Below are positions 55,066 through 63,728 of a stretch of DNA of 64,000 bases, piece after piece (position 1 is the first letter of the stretch; each line of letters begins with the position of its first letter). The notes under the pieces were generated by a model that made no database searches, was not told where the DNA came from, and was given only the letters and a program-made list of their open reading frames with translations. The stretch lies in contig NZ_LSRE01000018.1 of NCBI RefSeq assembly GCF_001575205.1, forward strand, positions 78,204-142,203, given 5' to 3'. This DNA comes from Tsukamurella pseudospumae. GTDB taxonomy: Bacteria > Actinomycetota > Actinomycetes > Mycobacteriales > Mycobacteriaceae. The position numbers and the translations under genes were made by a program.

Positions 55066-55551
55066 ATGCGAAATTTTGCGGTGTCGCTTCTTGCGGCGCT
55101 GGCGATATCGGCCGCCAGTGGATGCACCGTCTCGGATCCTGTGGGACCGCAGATGGATTCCCGAACGGCGTCGGAAATTCAGGCAGCGGTGGATGGCCGG
55201 TTCACCAAGGTCGACCTGGACGATCTGGTCGGAATGACGGTCGCGGATGCCAAACGCTTGCTGGGATATCCGAGCAATCCGCCCACTGGGCTGCCATCAC
55301 CTCCGATCTTGCTTGCCATCCCGACTGGCGAAGGCGTGACGGAGCTGCCCGAGTCGGACTTGACGGTAACAGCGGCGATCGGGGCAGCGGGAAGTGATCA
55401 CTTCTACCTCGGTGTGATGCCCACGCGGCAACCGGACCTCGATGAGCTGCTGGCCAAGAGGGGGATTCGCCAACAACGCCTCAGTGAGCTGTTCGACGCC
55501 GCGAAGATGGGAGGAGTGAATCTCATCGTCGCGGTGTACGTGGAGAAGTGA
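55066..55551 (+). CDS. Putative lipoprotein
   Basis: Protein of 161 aa with a signal peptide (MRNFAVSLLAALAISAASGC) whose Cys20 sits in a lipobox-like A-S-G-C, so it is likely lipidated and anchored outside the membrane. A DDLVGMTVADAKRLLG segment recalls PASTA-like ligand-binding repeats. Its GC content is visibly lower than that of its neighbours, and direct repeats flank it, so it may have been inserted. No closer family recognised. Confidence 0.65.
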   Translation: MRNFAVSLLAALAISAASGCTVSDPVGPQMDSRTASEIQAAVDGRFTKVDLDDLVGMTVADAKRLLGYPSNPPTGLPSPPILLAIPTGEGVTELPESDLTVTAAIGAAGSDHFYLGVMPTRQPDLDELLAKRGIRQQRLSELFDAAKMGGVNLIVAVYVEK

Positions 55552-55568
55552 GTTTTCCGGCTGTCTTC

Positions 55569-55590
55569 GGCCGCGCGCTGCCGATATCGC
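55569..55590 (+). repeat. 22-bp direct repeat, right of the lipoprotein gene
   Basis: Identical to 54999-55020. It ends 1 nt before the stop codon of the convergent Ser/Thr kinase gene. Confidence 0.9.
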
Positions 55591-55591
55591 G

Positions 55592-56791
55592 TCAGCCCAG
55601 GGCGACGATGATCCCCGCGATGATCGCGGCCAGCACGATGAACCCACCGATGATCCACGCTGCCAGCATGGTGTTCGACATCTTCGTCGGCGGCGCCACG
55701 GGCGGCGGGACGTAGGCGCTCGGCCGCGGTGCGGGCGGGACGGGACGCTTGCGCTCGACGGGTCCGGACGCGCCCGGCCTGCCTGACGATGCCGGGCGCA
55801 CCGTCGAACCGCGTTCCCCGGACGCTCCCGCTGAGCGTTCCCCGGCGGTGCGGCGCAGCCAGACCGCGGGCGCGCCCTCGGAGGCCTGCAGCGGGGCGGC
55901 CAGGATCGCGGCGGGGTTGCCGCCGGCGGCCGCGACCTCCGCGAGCCGGTCCCGTGCCTCAGCCAGCGACGGGCGCCGCTTGGGGCTCGGCTGCAGCATG
56001 TCGAGGATGACGTGGGTCAGTGCGCCGTCGTGCTTGGGTGGATCGATCTGCCCCAGAGCGACCTTGTGCAGCAACCGGATCGAGTCGTCGTCCACACCGA
56101 AGGGCGGCGTGCCCTCCAACGCGGTGTAGAGCGTGGCGCCCAGCGAGTAGAGGTCCGAGGCCTCGGACGGCTCGGTGCCGCGGGCCACCTCGGGGGCGAA
56201 GTAGGCGGGCGTGCCGGTGATGATCCCGGCCGGGCCGGCATCGTCGCCCTCGGCCCGCGCGATGCCGAAGTCCGAGAGTTTGACGGTGCCCGACGCGCGG
56301 CCCCGGTTCGCGATGAGGATGTTGCCGGGCTTGATGTCGCGGTGGATGATCCCCGACTCGTGCGCCTCGATCAGCGCGTCGGCCACCTGTGCGCCGATCT
56401 GCGCGACCTGCCGCTCGGGCATCGTCCCCGTCATGTGCAGCACCTGCGCGAGCGAACGCGACGGGAGGTATTCCATGACCAGCCAGGGCTCGCCGCGGTC
56501 CAGGGCCACGTCGTACATCGCGACGGCGTTGCGGTGCTGCAGCCGCGCCGCGAGCCGGCCCTCGTGCAGGGCCCGCTTGCGCAGCTCATCCGCCTGTTCC
56601 TCGGTGAGGCCCTCGGTGGAGATCACCTGCTTGGCGGCCACCTCGCGCTCGAGCCGCTCGTCCCGGGCCAGCCACACGGCGCCCATGCCGCCGCCGCCGA
56701 TCTTCGAGGTCAGGCGGTACCGCCCGGCGACCAGGTGATCGGGCCCCGGAACGCCCCTGATCGCTCCGCCCGCACCCGTCGATTCCGCCAC
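55592..56791 (-). CDS. Membrane-anchored Ser/Thr protein kinase
   Basis: Protein of 399 aa. Kinase motifs are complete: P-loop GGGGMGAVW (about 32-40), Lys54 in AAKQV, catalytic HRDIKPGN with Asp152, DFG at 174-176 and APE at 199-201. A Pro/Ser-rich linker leads to one membrane helix at about 375-397, with no extracellular sensor domain after it. GTG 56791 has TAGGAT 7 nt upstream. It belongs to the Pkn-type (Hanks) kinases of actinobacteria. The partner is unknown; the CGNR gene is 17 nt upstream. Confidence 0.93.
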   Translation of the reverse strand: MAESTGAGGAIRGVPGPDHLVAGRYRLTSKIGGGGMGAVWLARDERLEREVAAKQVISTEGLTEEQADELRKRALHEGRLAARLQHRNAVAMYDVALDRGEPWLVMEYLPSRSLAQVLHMTGTMPERQVAQIGAQVADALIEAHESGIIHRDIKPGNILIANRGRASGTVKLSDFGIARAEGDDAGPAGIITGTPAYFAPEVARGTEPSEASDLYSLGATLYTALEGTPPFGVDDDSIRLLHKVALGQIDPPKHDGALTHVILDMLQPSPKRRPSLAEARDRLAEVAAAGGNPAAILAAPLQASEGAPAVWLRRTAGERSAGASGERGSTVRPASSGRPGASGPVERKRPVPPAPRPSAYVPPPVAPPTKMSNTMLAAWIIGGFIVLAAIIAGIIVALG

Positions 56792-56798
56792 GCCGTTG

Positions 56799-56804
56799 AT
56801 CCTA
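56799..56804 (-). promoter_or_regulatory. -10 box of the Ser/Thr kinase gene
   Basis: TAGGAT on the minus strand, 7 nt before the GTG at 56791. Confidence 0.5.
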
Positions 56805-56808
56805 GAGG

Positions 56809-57357
56809 TCAGGCGCGGCGCGCGCGGTACGCGGCCACGTTGAGGCGGTTGTTGCAGCCGTCGTCGCAGAACCGGCGCGAGGAGTTGCGCGAGAAGTCCA
56901 CGAGCACCCCGGCGCAGTCGGGAGCGGCGCAGTGCCGCAGGCGGTCCAGCGCGTCGGCGCGCACCACGTCGACCATGCCCATCGCGGGCTCGGCGAGGAA
57001 GCGCTCGGCGATCGGCGTCCCGTCGTTCCAACCGTGCAGGTGGTACGGCCAGTCGTCGTGCCGGACGAGCTGGGGCAGTACGGCCGCATCGCGCAGCATG
57101 CGGTTCACCAGGTCGACGGTGCCGGCCTCGTCGCCGGCGAGATCCCACAGGCCGCGCAGGACGCGGCGGACGGCGTGCACCCGGTCGAGCTCGTCCTCGC
57201 GCAGCGGGATGGGCCCCGTCCAGCCCCAGCGCTCGACGAAGGAGCGCAGTGCGGCGACGTCGGGGAGTCGTTCGTACCGGCCGGTGCGCGCGTCGGGGGC
57301 GGTGTTCACGAGGTCGGCGGCGCTGGCCAGAGCGGAACGGGTGTCGTACGAGAACAT
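56809..57357 (-). CDS. CGNR zinc-finger / ABATE-domain regulator
   Basis: Protein of 182 aa. An N-terminal ABATE-type domain is followed by a C-terminal zinc finger with C-A-A-P-D-C and, after SSRRFCDDGCNNRLNVAAYRARR, the CxxxC pair and the N-R that give the CGNR family its name. Such proteins are putative transcriptional regulators. It is divergent from the amino acid permease across about 50 bp, which may be its target. Confidence 0.85.
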   Translation of the reverse strand: MFSYDTRSALASAADLVNTAPDARTGRYERLPDVAALRSFVERWGWTGPIPLREDELDRVHAVRRVLRGLWDLAGDEAGTVDLVNRMLRDAAVLPQLVRHDDWPYHLHGWNDGTPIAERFLAEPAMGMVDVVRADALDRLRHCAAPDCAGVLVDFSRNSSRRFCDDGCNNRLNVAAYRARRA

Positions 57358-57395
57358 GTCGTAGCGAATGGTATCCGCAGCGGCGTCGCGGTCGC

Positions 57396-57401
57396 TACTC
57401 T
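57396..57401 (+). promoter_or_regulatory. -10 box of the amino acid permease
   Basis: TACTCT, 6 nt before the GTG at 57408. Confidence 0.5.
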
Positions 57402-57407
57402 CATCGG

Positions 57408-58913
57408 GTGTCGAGCCCCCTTGGAATCACCCCGGACGAGACCCTGCGCAAGGGCCTGCAGAGCCGCCACATCAGCATGCTCGCGCTCGGCGGTGCCATC
57501 GGCACGGGCCTGTTCGTGGCGTCCGGCGCCACGATCAGCCAGGCCGGCCCCGGCGGTGCCCTCACGGCTTACGCGCTCATGGGCGTCATGGTCTTCTTCC
57601 TCATGCAGAGCCTCGGCGAGATGTCGGCGTACCTGCCGTGCAGCAACCCGTTCGAGGAGTACGGTACCCGGTTCGTCAGCAAGTCCTTCGGCTTCGCCGC
57701 CGGGTGGAACTACTGGTTCAACTGGTCGATCACGCTGGCCGCGGAGGTGGTCGCAGGCGGGCTGATCATGAAGTTCTGGCTGCCCGACGTCCCCACCTGG
57801 GTCTGGTCGGTGATATTCCTCGTCGGACTGTTGGCCTTGAACCTGTTCGCGGTGAAGGCGTTCGGTGAGGCCGAGTTCTGGTTCGCGTCGATCAAGGTGA
57901 TCGCCGTGGTGATCTTCCTGATCGTCGGCGTGCTCATGGTGGTGGGAGCGGTCGGTGACGGACCGGCTCCGGGTTTCCAGAACTGGACCGTCGGCGACGC
58001 GCCGTTCGTGGACTTCCCGCTCGGCATGCTCTCGGTGTTCCTCATTGCCGGCTTCGCCTTCCAGGGCACGGAGATGATCGCGGTCGCCGCGGGCGAGGCG
58101 ATCGAACCCAAGAGCGCGATCCCGCGCGCGGTGCGGACCGTGTTCTTCCGGATCCTGGTCTTCTACATCGGCACGCTCACGATCATCGCCTTCCTCATCC
58201 CGTACACCAGCCCCGAGTTGCTCGACGCGTCCGCGGAGAACGTCGCGGTGGCGCCGTTCACCCTGGTGTTCAAGCTCGCGGGTATCGATGCCGCGGCGTC
58301 GATCATGAACGCGGTCATCCTCATCGCGATCCTCTCGGCCGGCAACGCCAGCCTGTTCGCCGCCACGCGCGCGCTGTACGGCCTGGGGGTGGACGGCAAC
58401 GCCCCGAAGATCTTCGCTCGGGTGACGAAGGCCGGCGTTCCCATCGCGGCCACCGCGGCGACCACGCTGATCGGTTGCCTGTGCTTCCTCGCCGGCCCGA
58501 AGGGCGACGGTGCCGCGTACACGGTTCTGGTCGCCGCATCGTCGGTGGCCGGGTTCGTGACCTGGATCGGGATCGCGTGGGCGCACTACAAGTTCCGCAG
58601 GGCGTGGAACGCGCAGGGGCGCTCGCTCGACGAGCTGCCCTATAAGGCCTGGCTGTACCCCGCGGGGCCGATCGTGGCGCTCCTCATGTGCGTCGCGGTC
58701 GTCGCGGGCCAGTACTACGTCGCCGTCAACGATTCCGACACGGGCGGCAGTGTCAGTCTGTTGCTCACCACCTACGCCGCGCTGATCCTGTTCCTCGGGC
58801 TGTGGTGGGGGCACAAGCTGGTCACGAAGTCGCCGACCGTCGATCCCGCGGCCGCGGATCTGTCGCCGGTCGCCGCCGCCTCGGCGCACCACGATCCCGA
58901 CCGGGTGGGCTGA
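57408..58913 (+). CDS. Amino acid permease (APC superfamily, GABA/proline-type)
   Basis: Protein of 501 aa with twelve helices. The first helix has ALGGAIGTGLFVASG and later helices have GFAFQGTEMIAVAAGEA, the substrate and cation region of the amino acid transporter family (GabP/ProY/LysP group). The GTG at 57408 is chosen from the leaderless promoter and the normal soluble start (PDETLRKGLQSRHISM). The exact substrate cannot be told from sequence. Confidence 0.92.
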   Translation: MSSPLGITPDETLRKGLQSRHISMLALGGAIGTGLFVASGATISQAGPGGALTAYALMGVMVFFLMQSLGEMSAYLPCSNPFEEYGTRFVSKSFGFAAGWNYWFNWSITLAAEVVAGGLIMKFWLPDVPTWVWSVIFLVGLLALNLFAVKAFGEAEFWFASIKVIAVVIFLIVGVLMVVGAVGDGPAPGFQNWTVGDAPFVDFPLGMLSVFLIAGFAFQGTEMIAVAAGEAIEPKSAIPRAVRTVFFRILVFYIGTLTIIAFLIPYTSPELLDASAENVAVAPFTLVFKLAGIDAAASIMNAVILIAILSAGNASLFAATRALYGLGVDGNAPKIFARVTKAGVPIAATAATTLIGCLCFLAGPKGDGAAYTVLVAASSVAGFVTWIGIAWAHYKFRRAWNAQGRSLDELPYKAWLYPAGPIVALLMCVAVVAGQYYVAVNDSDTGGSVSLLLTTYAALILFLGLWWGHKLVTKSPTVDPAAADLSPVAAASAHHDPDRVG

Positions 58914-58934
58914 CCGACTCGTACCTCTTCGCGT

Positions 58935-58967
58935 ACGGCCGACCGGGTTCCTCACCCGGTCGGCCGT
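58935..58967 (+). terminator. Intrinsic terminator of the permease gene
   Basis: A 14-bp perfect stem, ACGGCCGACCGGGT pairing with 58954-58967 around TCCTC. Confidence 0.85.
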
Positions 58968-59060
58968 CGTCCTCTGCGCCCGCTCCGTACGAACTGTGCC
59001 GTTCCGCTCGAAATCAAGGCCCTCGACCGCTAAAATCGCGTTAAGAGATGTAAGAGGCAA

Positions 59061-61193
59061 ATGATCGGAACGGTTATGTCTGAAAATTCCGTGTTCCCGC
59101 GCGTGGTAGTCGAACAGGCCCGCAGCTGCGCCTGGGCGACCACCCTGGACCGCGCCCGCGAGCTGGTGCCCGTGAACCCCGGAGATGTCAGCCTCGCGCA
59201 GGCGGTGCAGGCCCTGCGCCGTCGCGGGATGTCCGTGGCGGACGGGCTGCTCCCGCAGGTCACCGTCGACGCGCTCCGTGAGACGGACGTGTACGTGATC
59301 CCGCACCTCGCCCGGCAGGGCGTCGAGCGGACCACCGGCGATCTGCCGCCCGTCTACGCCCCCGCCGAGCTCGACGCGATCGAGCAGTACGTGCGGGCCG
59401 GCGGCGGGCTCGTCGTGCTCGCGGAGTGCGACACCGCCACCTCCGGCAACAACCTCGACGAGCTGCTGGGCCGGTTCGGCGTGCACGTCGAGTCCGTGGT
59501 CGTCCAGGAGGCCGCGGGCGACCGGCGGCACGGCGGCAACGCCACTTGGGTGCGCTCGGACATCGCCCCCGAGCTGGGCGGGCAGGGCATCGTCGCCGCC
59601 GTCGAGGGCGCGGTCTTCTACCGCACCGGCGTGCTCGACGTTCCCGCCGACGCCGTCGTGCTCGCACGTACCAGCCCCACCGCCTCGCCCGCGGGTCGCC
59701 CCCTCGCGGCGGCGCTGCAGGTGGGCCGCGGCCGGGTCGTGGTGTTCTCGGACTCGGATCTCTTCGGCGACGACTGCATCGACGACCTCGATCAGCGCAC
59801 GCTGTGGACCAACGCGGTGACCTGGGCCGCGGGTGCGCACCAGGACTCCGCGTCCGACGGTGCCTCCGCCGTGGCCCGCAGTGCCGACTGGGTGGCGCTC
59901 AAGTCCGCCGTCGAGGACCTGCGCGGACTCCAGGGCGCCGACGGTGCCGTCGCCGAGCCCGCCGATCACGCGCGGGCCGCGGAGCTGGTCGACGAGATCG
60001 TGGCCCGCATCGCCGCGCTCGCACCGCTGTTCGCGCACGACGCGGAGTACCTCGCCGCGCTGCCGCGCGACTTCCGGAGCTGGGTCGAGAGCGGCTTCGC
60101 CCGCCCCGAGTTCGACGAGTCCCTCGCCGCCTTCCGGCCCGACCTGGACCGCGCCGACGGCGCGGAGCACCTCGTGGTGTTCCCGATGTACACGCAGAAC
60201 GGCAACGCCGGCAAGGTCTTCGAGGCCGTGCTGCTGCGCGTGGTGTGGCCCGAGTGGCTCGCCGATGTCGAGCGCCGCTACGGGAACGAGAAGTTCCTGT
60301 CCGTGGCCTTCGAGGACTTCACCCCGGGCTACGACACCCACTCCGCGGTCCTCTTCCCGGAGACCGTGACGGTGGCGCGGACGCCCGAGTTCCACTGGGG
60401 CGCCATCTTCTGCGACCGCGAGGCCGCCCGGTTCCGCCGGGTCACGGGCGCCGCGAGCGAGATCCTCTCGCTGCAGCTCCCGCCCGACGGTGAGCGTCTG
60501 GTCGCCTCGCAGTCGCTCGCCCAGTCCACCTTCGCCATGTGGGACCTGATCCACGACCGCACCCACAGCCGCGGTGACCTGCCCTTCGATCCGTTCATGA
60601 TCAAGCAGCGGATGCCGTACTGGCAGTACGCCCTCGAGGAGCTGCGCTGCGACCTGACCACCTTCCGTGAGGCGTACCGCCTCGAGCAGGAGGGGCACCC
60701 CTACGGACTGCCGGTGCAGCTGGCGATCCTGTGCGACCGGCTCTTCCGGTTCCCGATCACGGGCGACCGGGTGCGCAACTACGACGGACTCGGCGGCCAG
60801 CTGCTGTTCGCCTACCTGCACCGCCACGGCGCGCTGCGCTGGCGCGACAATCGGCTCTCCTTCGACTGGAAGGAGCTGCCGCTCCAGGTGATCCGCCTCG
60901 GCGAGGAGATCGAGGAGCTCTACCGCACCGGCATCGATCGGTCCAAGGTGGGGCAGTGGCTGGCGAGTTATCAGTTCGTCTCGTCCTACGTGGCGCCCGG
61001 CCCGGGTTCCGTCTGGGCGAAGGGCACGGAGGCTCTGCCTCTCGACGGTGAGCCGCGCGGTCTGGTGGACCTGGTGCTGCCGGACGAGTTCCCGCTCAAC
61101 GTGTTCTACGAGGCGCTGCGCCGTAAGATGAGCGCCGTGATCGAGAGCGCGCGGGGCATCACGGCATCGGCCCCGATCGAGGTGCCGGCATGA
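59061..61193 (+). CDS. DUF6421 family protein
   Basis: Protein of 710 aa in this frame. The first 270 residues include a region with VYVIPHLARQGVERTTG and YVRAGGGLVVLAECD, resembling a class I amidotransferase/DUF4159-like Rossmann part. The rest is a large domain with LVVFPMYTQNGN, HWGAIFCDREAARFR and WDLIHDRTHSRGDLPFD, in which clustered His/Asp/Glu residues look like a metal site. I recall this as DUF6421, often next to an SDR and a threonine aldolase. The ATG at 59061 has AAGAGG close by; ATG 59076 (MSENSVFPR) is the alternative. TAAAAT at 59031-59036 is a probable -10. Confidence 0.75.
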   Translation: MIGTVMSENSVFPRVVVEQARSCAWATTLDRARELVPVNPGDVSLAQAVQALRRRGMSVADGLLPQVTVDALRETDVYVIPHLARQGVERTTGDLPPVYAPAELDAIEQYVRAGGGLVVLAECDTATSGNNLDELLGRFGVHVESVVVQEAAGDRRHGGNATWVRSDIAPELGGQGIVAAVEGAVFYRTGVLDVPADAVVLARTSPTASPAGRPLAAALQVGRGRVVVFSDSDLFGDDCIDDLDQRTLWTNAVTWAAGAHQDSASDGASAVARSADWVALKSAVEDLRGLQGADGAVAEPADHARAAELVDEIVARIAALAPLFAHDAEYLAALPRDFRSWVESGFARPEFDESLAAFRPDLDRADGAEHLVVFPMYTQNGNAGKVFEAVLLRVVWPEWLADVERRYGNEKFLSVAFEDFTPGYDTHSAVLFPETVTVARTPEFHWGAIFCDREAARFRRVTGAASEILSLQLPPDGERLVASQSLAQSTFAMWDLIHDRTHSRGDLPFDPFMIKQRMPYWQYALEELRCDLTTFREAYRLEQEGHPYGLPVQLAILCDRLFRFPITGDRVRNYDGLGGQLLFAYLHRHGALRWRDNRLSFDWKELPLQVIRLGEEIEELYRTGIDRSKVGQWLASYQFVSSYVAPGPGSVWAKGTEALPLDGEPRGLVDLVLPDEFPLNVFYEALRRKMSAVIESARGITASAPIEVPA

Positions 61194-61894
61194 GTGGCGT
61201 GACGGGACGCACCGTCGTGGTGACGGGCGCGAACGGAGCGCTCGGCCAGGAGGTCGTGCGCAGGCTGGTAGCGGCGGGGGCGAAGGTCGCCGTCATCACC
61301 CGCGGCGCGCCCGCCGCGGAGATCGCCTCCCTGGAGGGTGTTTCCGCCTACCGTGCGGACCTCGCCGATCGGACGGCGGTCCGCGCTGCGGTGGAGGAGA
61401 TCCGCGCGGCGCACGACGGTGTCGACGGGCTGCTGCACCTGGTGGGCGGTTGGCGCGGCGGTGTGCCGATCGACGAGGCCGATCCGGCGGACTGGGACTT
61501 CCTGGAGGCCGGGCTGATTCGGAGTCTGCAGAACGTCACGCAGGCGCTGTATCCGGCGCTGATCGCGAGTCCCGATGCGCGGGTGGCGATCATCTCGTCG
61601 ACCTCGGTGGCGAAGCCGACTGCGAAGAACGCGGCGTACGCCGCCGCGAAGGCGGCGTCCGAGGCCTGGACCCTGGCACTCGCCGACGCCTTCACAGGCA
61701 CCGGTGCCGCCGCGGTGATCGTGCGCGTCATGGCGTTGCTCACCCCGCAGATGAAGGCCGATGCGCCCGAGCGGAAGTTCCCGCGCTACACGCCGATCGG
61801 CGATGTCGCCGATGCCCTGGTGGCGCTGTGGGACGTCTCTCCGGCCGAGGCGAACGGCACCGTCGAAACCCTGGTTCCGGAGGCGAAGGCATGA
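61190..61894 (+). CDS. Short-chain dehydrogenase/reductase
   Basis: Protein of 234 aa with the cofactor loop VVVTGANGALGQEV, strand-5 serine in AIISSTSVA and the YAAAK active-site motif. It is an NAD(P)-dependent oxidoreductase of unknown substrate. ATGA overlaps link it to both neighbours, so the three genes are one translationally coupled operon and probably one pathway. Confidence 0.92.
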   Translation: MSGVTGRTVVVTGANGALGQEVVRRLVAAGAKVAVITRGAPAAEIASLEGVSAYRADLADRTAVRAAVEEIRAAHDGVDGLLHLVGGWRGGVPIDEADPADWDFLEAGLIRSLQNVTQALYPALIASPDARVAIISSTSVAKPTAKNAAYAAAKAASEAWTLALADAFTGTGAAAVIVRVMALLTPQMKADAPERKFPRYTPIGDVADALVALWDVSPAEANGTVETLVPEAKA

Positions 61895-62940
61895 CGCCAC
61901 TGCACGATCCCGCGAAGCGAGGCTTCGCGAGCGACAACTACGCCGGCGTGCTGCCGGAGGTGCTCGAGGCCGTGGCCGAGGCCAACCTGGGCCACCAGGG
62001 TGCCTACGGCGCCGACGTGTACACCGCGGCGCTGGGGGAGCGGATCGTCGAGCTGTTCGGCGCGGGCGCGCAGGCGTTCCCGGTGTTCAACGGCACCGGC
62101 GCGAATGTCGTCGCGCTGTCTGCGGTGAGCGATCGCTGGTCCGCCGTGGTGTGCGCAGATTCGGGGCACATCCACGTCGACGAGGGCGGTGCCCCGGAGA
62201 AGGTGGCGGGACTCAAGCTGTTCGTCGTGCCGACCGCCGGTGGGAAGCTGACGCCCGAGGCGATCACCGCCGCCGTCCCCGACCGCGCGGGCGATGTGCA
62301 CTGGGCGCAGCCGCGGGTGCTGTCGGTGGCGCAGTCCACCGAGCTCGGCACGGTCTACACCCCCGACGAGCTGCGGGCCCTCGCCGAGTACGCGCACGAG
62401 CGCGACTGGCTGCTGCACATCGACGGCTCCCGTCTCGCCAATGCCGCTGCGAGCCTCGGTGTTCCGCTGCGCGCCATTACCACCGACATCGGTGCCGACA
62501 TCGTGAGCGTCGGCGGTACCAAGAGCGGTCTTCTCGGCGCCGAGCTGGTGCTGGTCCTCAATGCCGAGCGGGCCGGCGGTGTGGAGTACGTGCGCAAGCT
62601 GTCGATGCAGCTCGCGTCGAAGCAGCGCTTCCTGGCCGCGCAGTTCCTGGCGCTGTTCGAGGACGACCGGTACCTGCGGGTGGCCGGGCACGCCAACGCG
62701 ATGGCGCGGCTGCTGGCCGAGCTGGTGGGCGCGATCGACGGGGTGGAGCTCACCCAGCCGGTGCAGTCCAACGCCGTGTTCGCCGAGCTCCCGCACGCCG
62801 CCTCCGAGGCGCTGATGGAGCAGGTCCCGTTCTACTTCTGGGACGAGATCCGCGGCGAGGTGCGTTGGATGTGTGCCTGGGACACCACCGAGGACGACGT
62901 CCGCTCCTTCGCCGAGCTGGTCCGCGCCCAGCTGGCTTAG
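61891..62940 (+). CDS. Low-specificity threonine aldolase-like PLP enzyme
   Basis: Protein of 349 aa. FASDNYAGVLPEVLEA opens it, FPVFNGTGANVVAL and HIHVDEGGAPEK follow, and the PLP lysine is Lys211 in VGGTKSGLLG. This is the fold-type I beta-eliminating lyase family, which cleaves beta-hydroxy amino acids such as threonine to glycine and an aldehyde. Coupling with an SDR suggests that the aldehyde or keto product is reduced or the substrate oxidised in the same pathway. Its last bases overlap the convergent nuclease-like gene. Confidence 0.9.
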   Translation: MTPLHDPAKRGFASDNYAGVLPEVLEAVAEANLGHQGAYGADVYTAALGERIVELFGAGAQAFPVFNGTGANVVALSAVSDRWSAVVCADSGHIHVDEGGAPEKVAGLKLFVVPTAGGKLTPEAITAAVPDRAGDVHWAQPRVLSVAQSTELGTVYTPDELRALAEYAHERDWLLHIDGSRLANAAASLGVPLRAITTDIGADIVSVGGTKSGLLGAELVLVLNAERAGGVEYVRKLSMQLASKQRFLAAQFLALFEDDRYLRVAGHANAMARLLAELVGAIDGVELTQPVQSNAVFAELPHAASEALMEQVPFYFWDEIRGEVRWMCAWDTTEDDVRSFAELVRAQLA

Positions 62941-63461
62941 TTTTCGCAGCGGGCCAGGAGCTTCCCGACCTTTACGGCGCCCATCTCCTCTGCTGTCAGC
63001 TCGCGTCCGATAACGCTGTCGAGGAAGTTCGCGAACTCTGCAAAGGGAACTCGCTCCCAGCTCGAGGTGATTTCTGGTGTTCGTTTGTCGAGTTCGGCCA
63101 TTCCATGGTCACTGGCTAAGTAGACTTTTCGTGCTTTGGGGGCGGCCTGTGCGTAGTGGTCCAGCTGGAATCTGTCGTCGCTTCTGCGGTTCAGGGCAGC
63201 GTATGCCTTGACCTCGATCACAACTACGGCTTCTGAAAATGGATCGTCGGGGCTCATCCATCCTGCGACATCCCCGTAGTTGACGTAGCCGGAGTAGTAG
63301 TGGACTGCCCCCTCACGGTTACTGAGTTCTTTCGAGACCGACTGGCTTTCTCGGACGCTCGCGAGGACCAGCATTTCAAGGGCGCGTTCGTCGCAAGGTG
63401 CGCCTGCGACAACAGCGCGGAGAACGGCACGAAGTGCGGCAGTCATCGGAAGGCTGGTCAT
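62937..63461 (-). CDS. PD-(D/E)XK nuclease-like protein
   Basis: Protein of 174 aa. The core VVVIEVKAY (E-x-K) after an acidic DDPF segment and the downstream RFQLDHYAQAAPKARKVYLAS strand-helix pattern resemble PD-(D/E)XK nuclease-fold proteins found in defence islands. GC content is clearly below that of its neighbours, so it is probably acquired. The ATG at 63461 has GGAGG immediately upstream with very short spacing; ATG 63446 is the alternative. It sits beside IS1380-like sequence. No partner methylase or effector is visible in the window. Confidence 0.55.
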   Translation of the reverse strand: MTSLPMTAALRAVLRAVVAGAPCDERALEMLVLASVRESQSVSKELSNREGAVHYYSGYVNYGDVAGWMSPDDPFSEAVVVIEVKAYAALNRRSDDRFQLDHYAQAAPKARKVYLASDHGMAELDKRTPEITSSWERVPFAEFANFLDSVIGRELTAEEMGAVKVGKLLARCEN

Positions 63462-63728
63462 GCCTCCGACTATCGCAGCCGGTCGCGTGCTGTTGTGTCG
63501 ATGGTGCATCCGGGATATCCCGGGACAGATCGCTGAACCGCTCCAAAGATCTAGCCTCGATCTTTCGTGAGGTGGTCGTCCCCTCCTGATCGGTTTCGGA
63601 TTGGTGTCCTCGAGTGAGGGTTTCGTTCGTGGGCATGGTGATGCGGCCCGGTGTTGCGTCGGGTGGCGTCGGGTTCCACTGTCCCGTGGGGGTGTTTCGT
63701 GATCGGATTGTCAAGGAAGTCGTGTCGG
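63462..63728. other. 267-bp stretch between the nuclease-like gene and the transposase
   Basis: No credible gene. Composition shifts to lower GC, with T-rich patches such as GGTTTCGTTCG. The right end of the IS1380-like element, with its terminal inverted repeat, should lie here, but without the other end in the window I cannot identify it. Confidence 0.5.

Noticed and set aside
57306..60827. 1173-codon minus-strand frame
   Set aside because: Spans antisense to the permease and the DUF6421 gene and across a terminator. The composition is that of a shadow frame.
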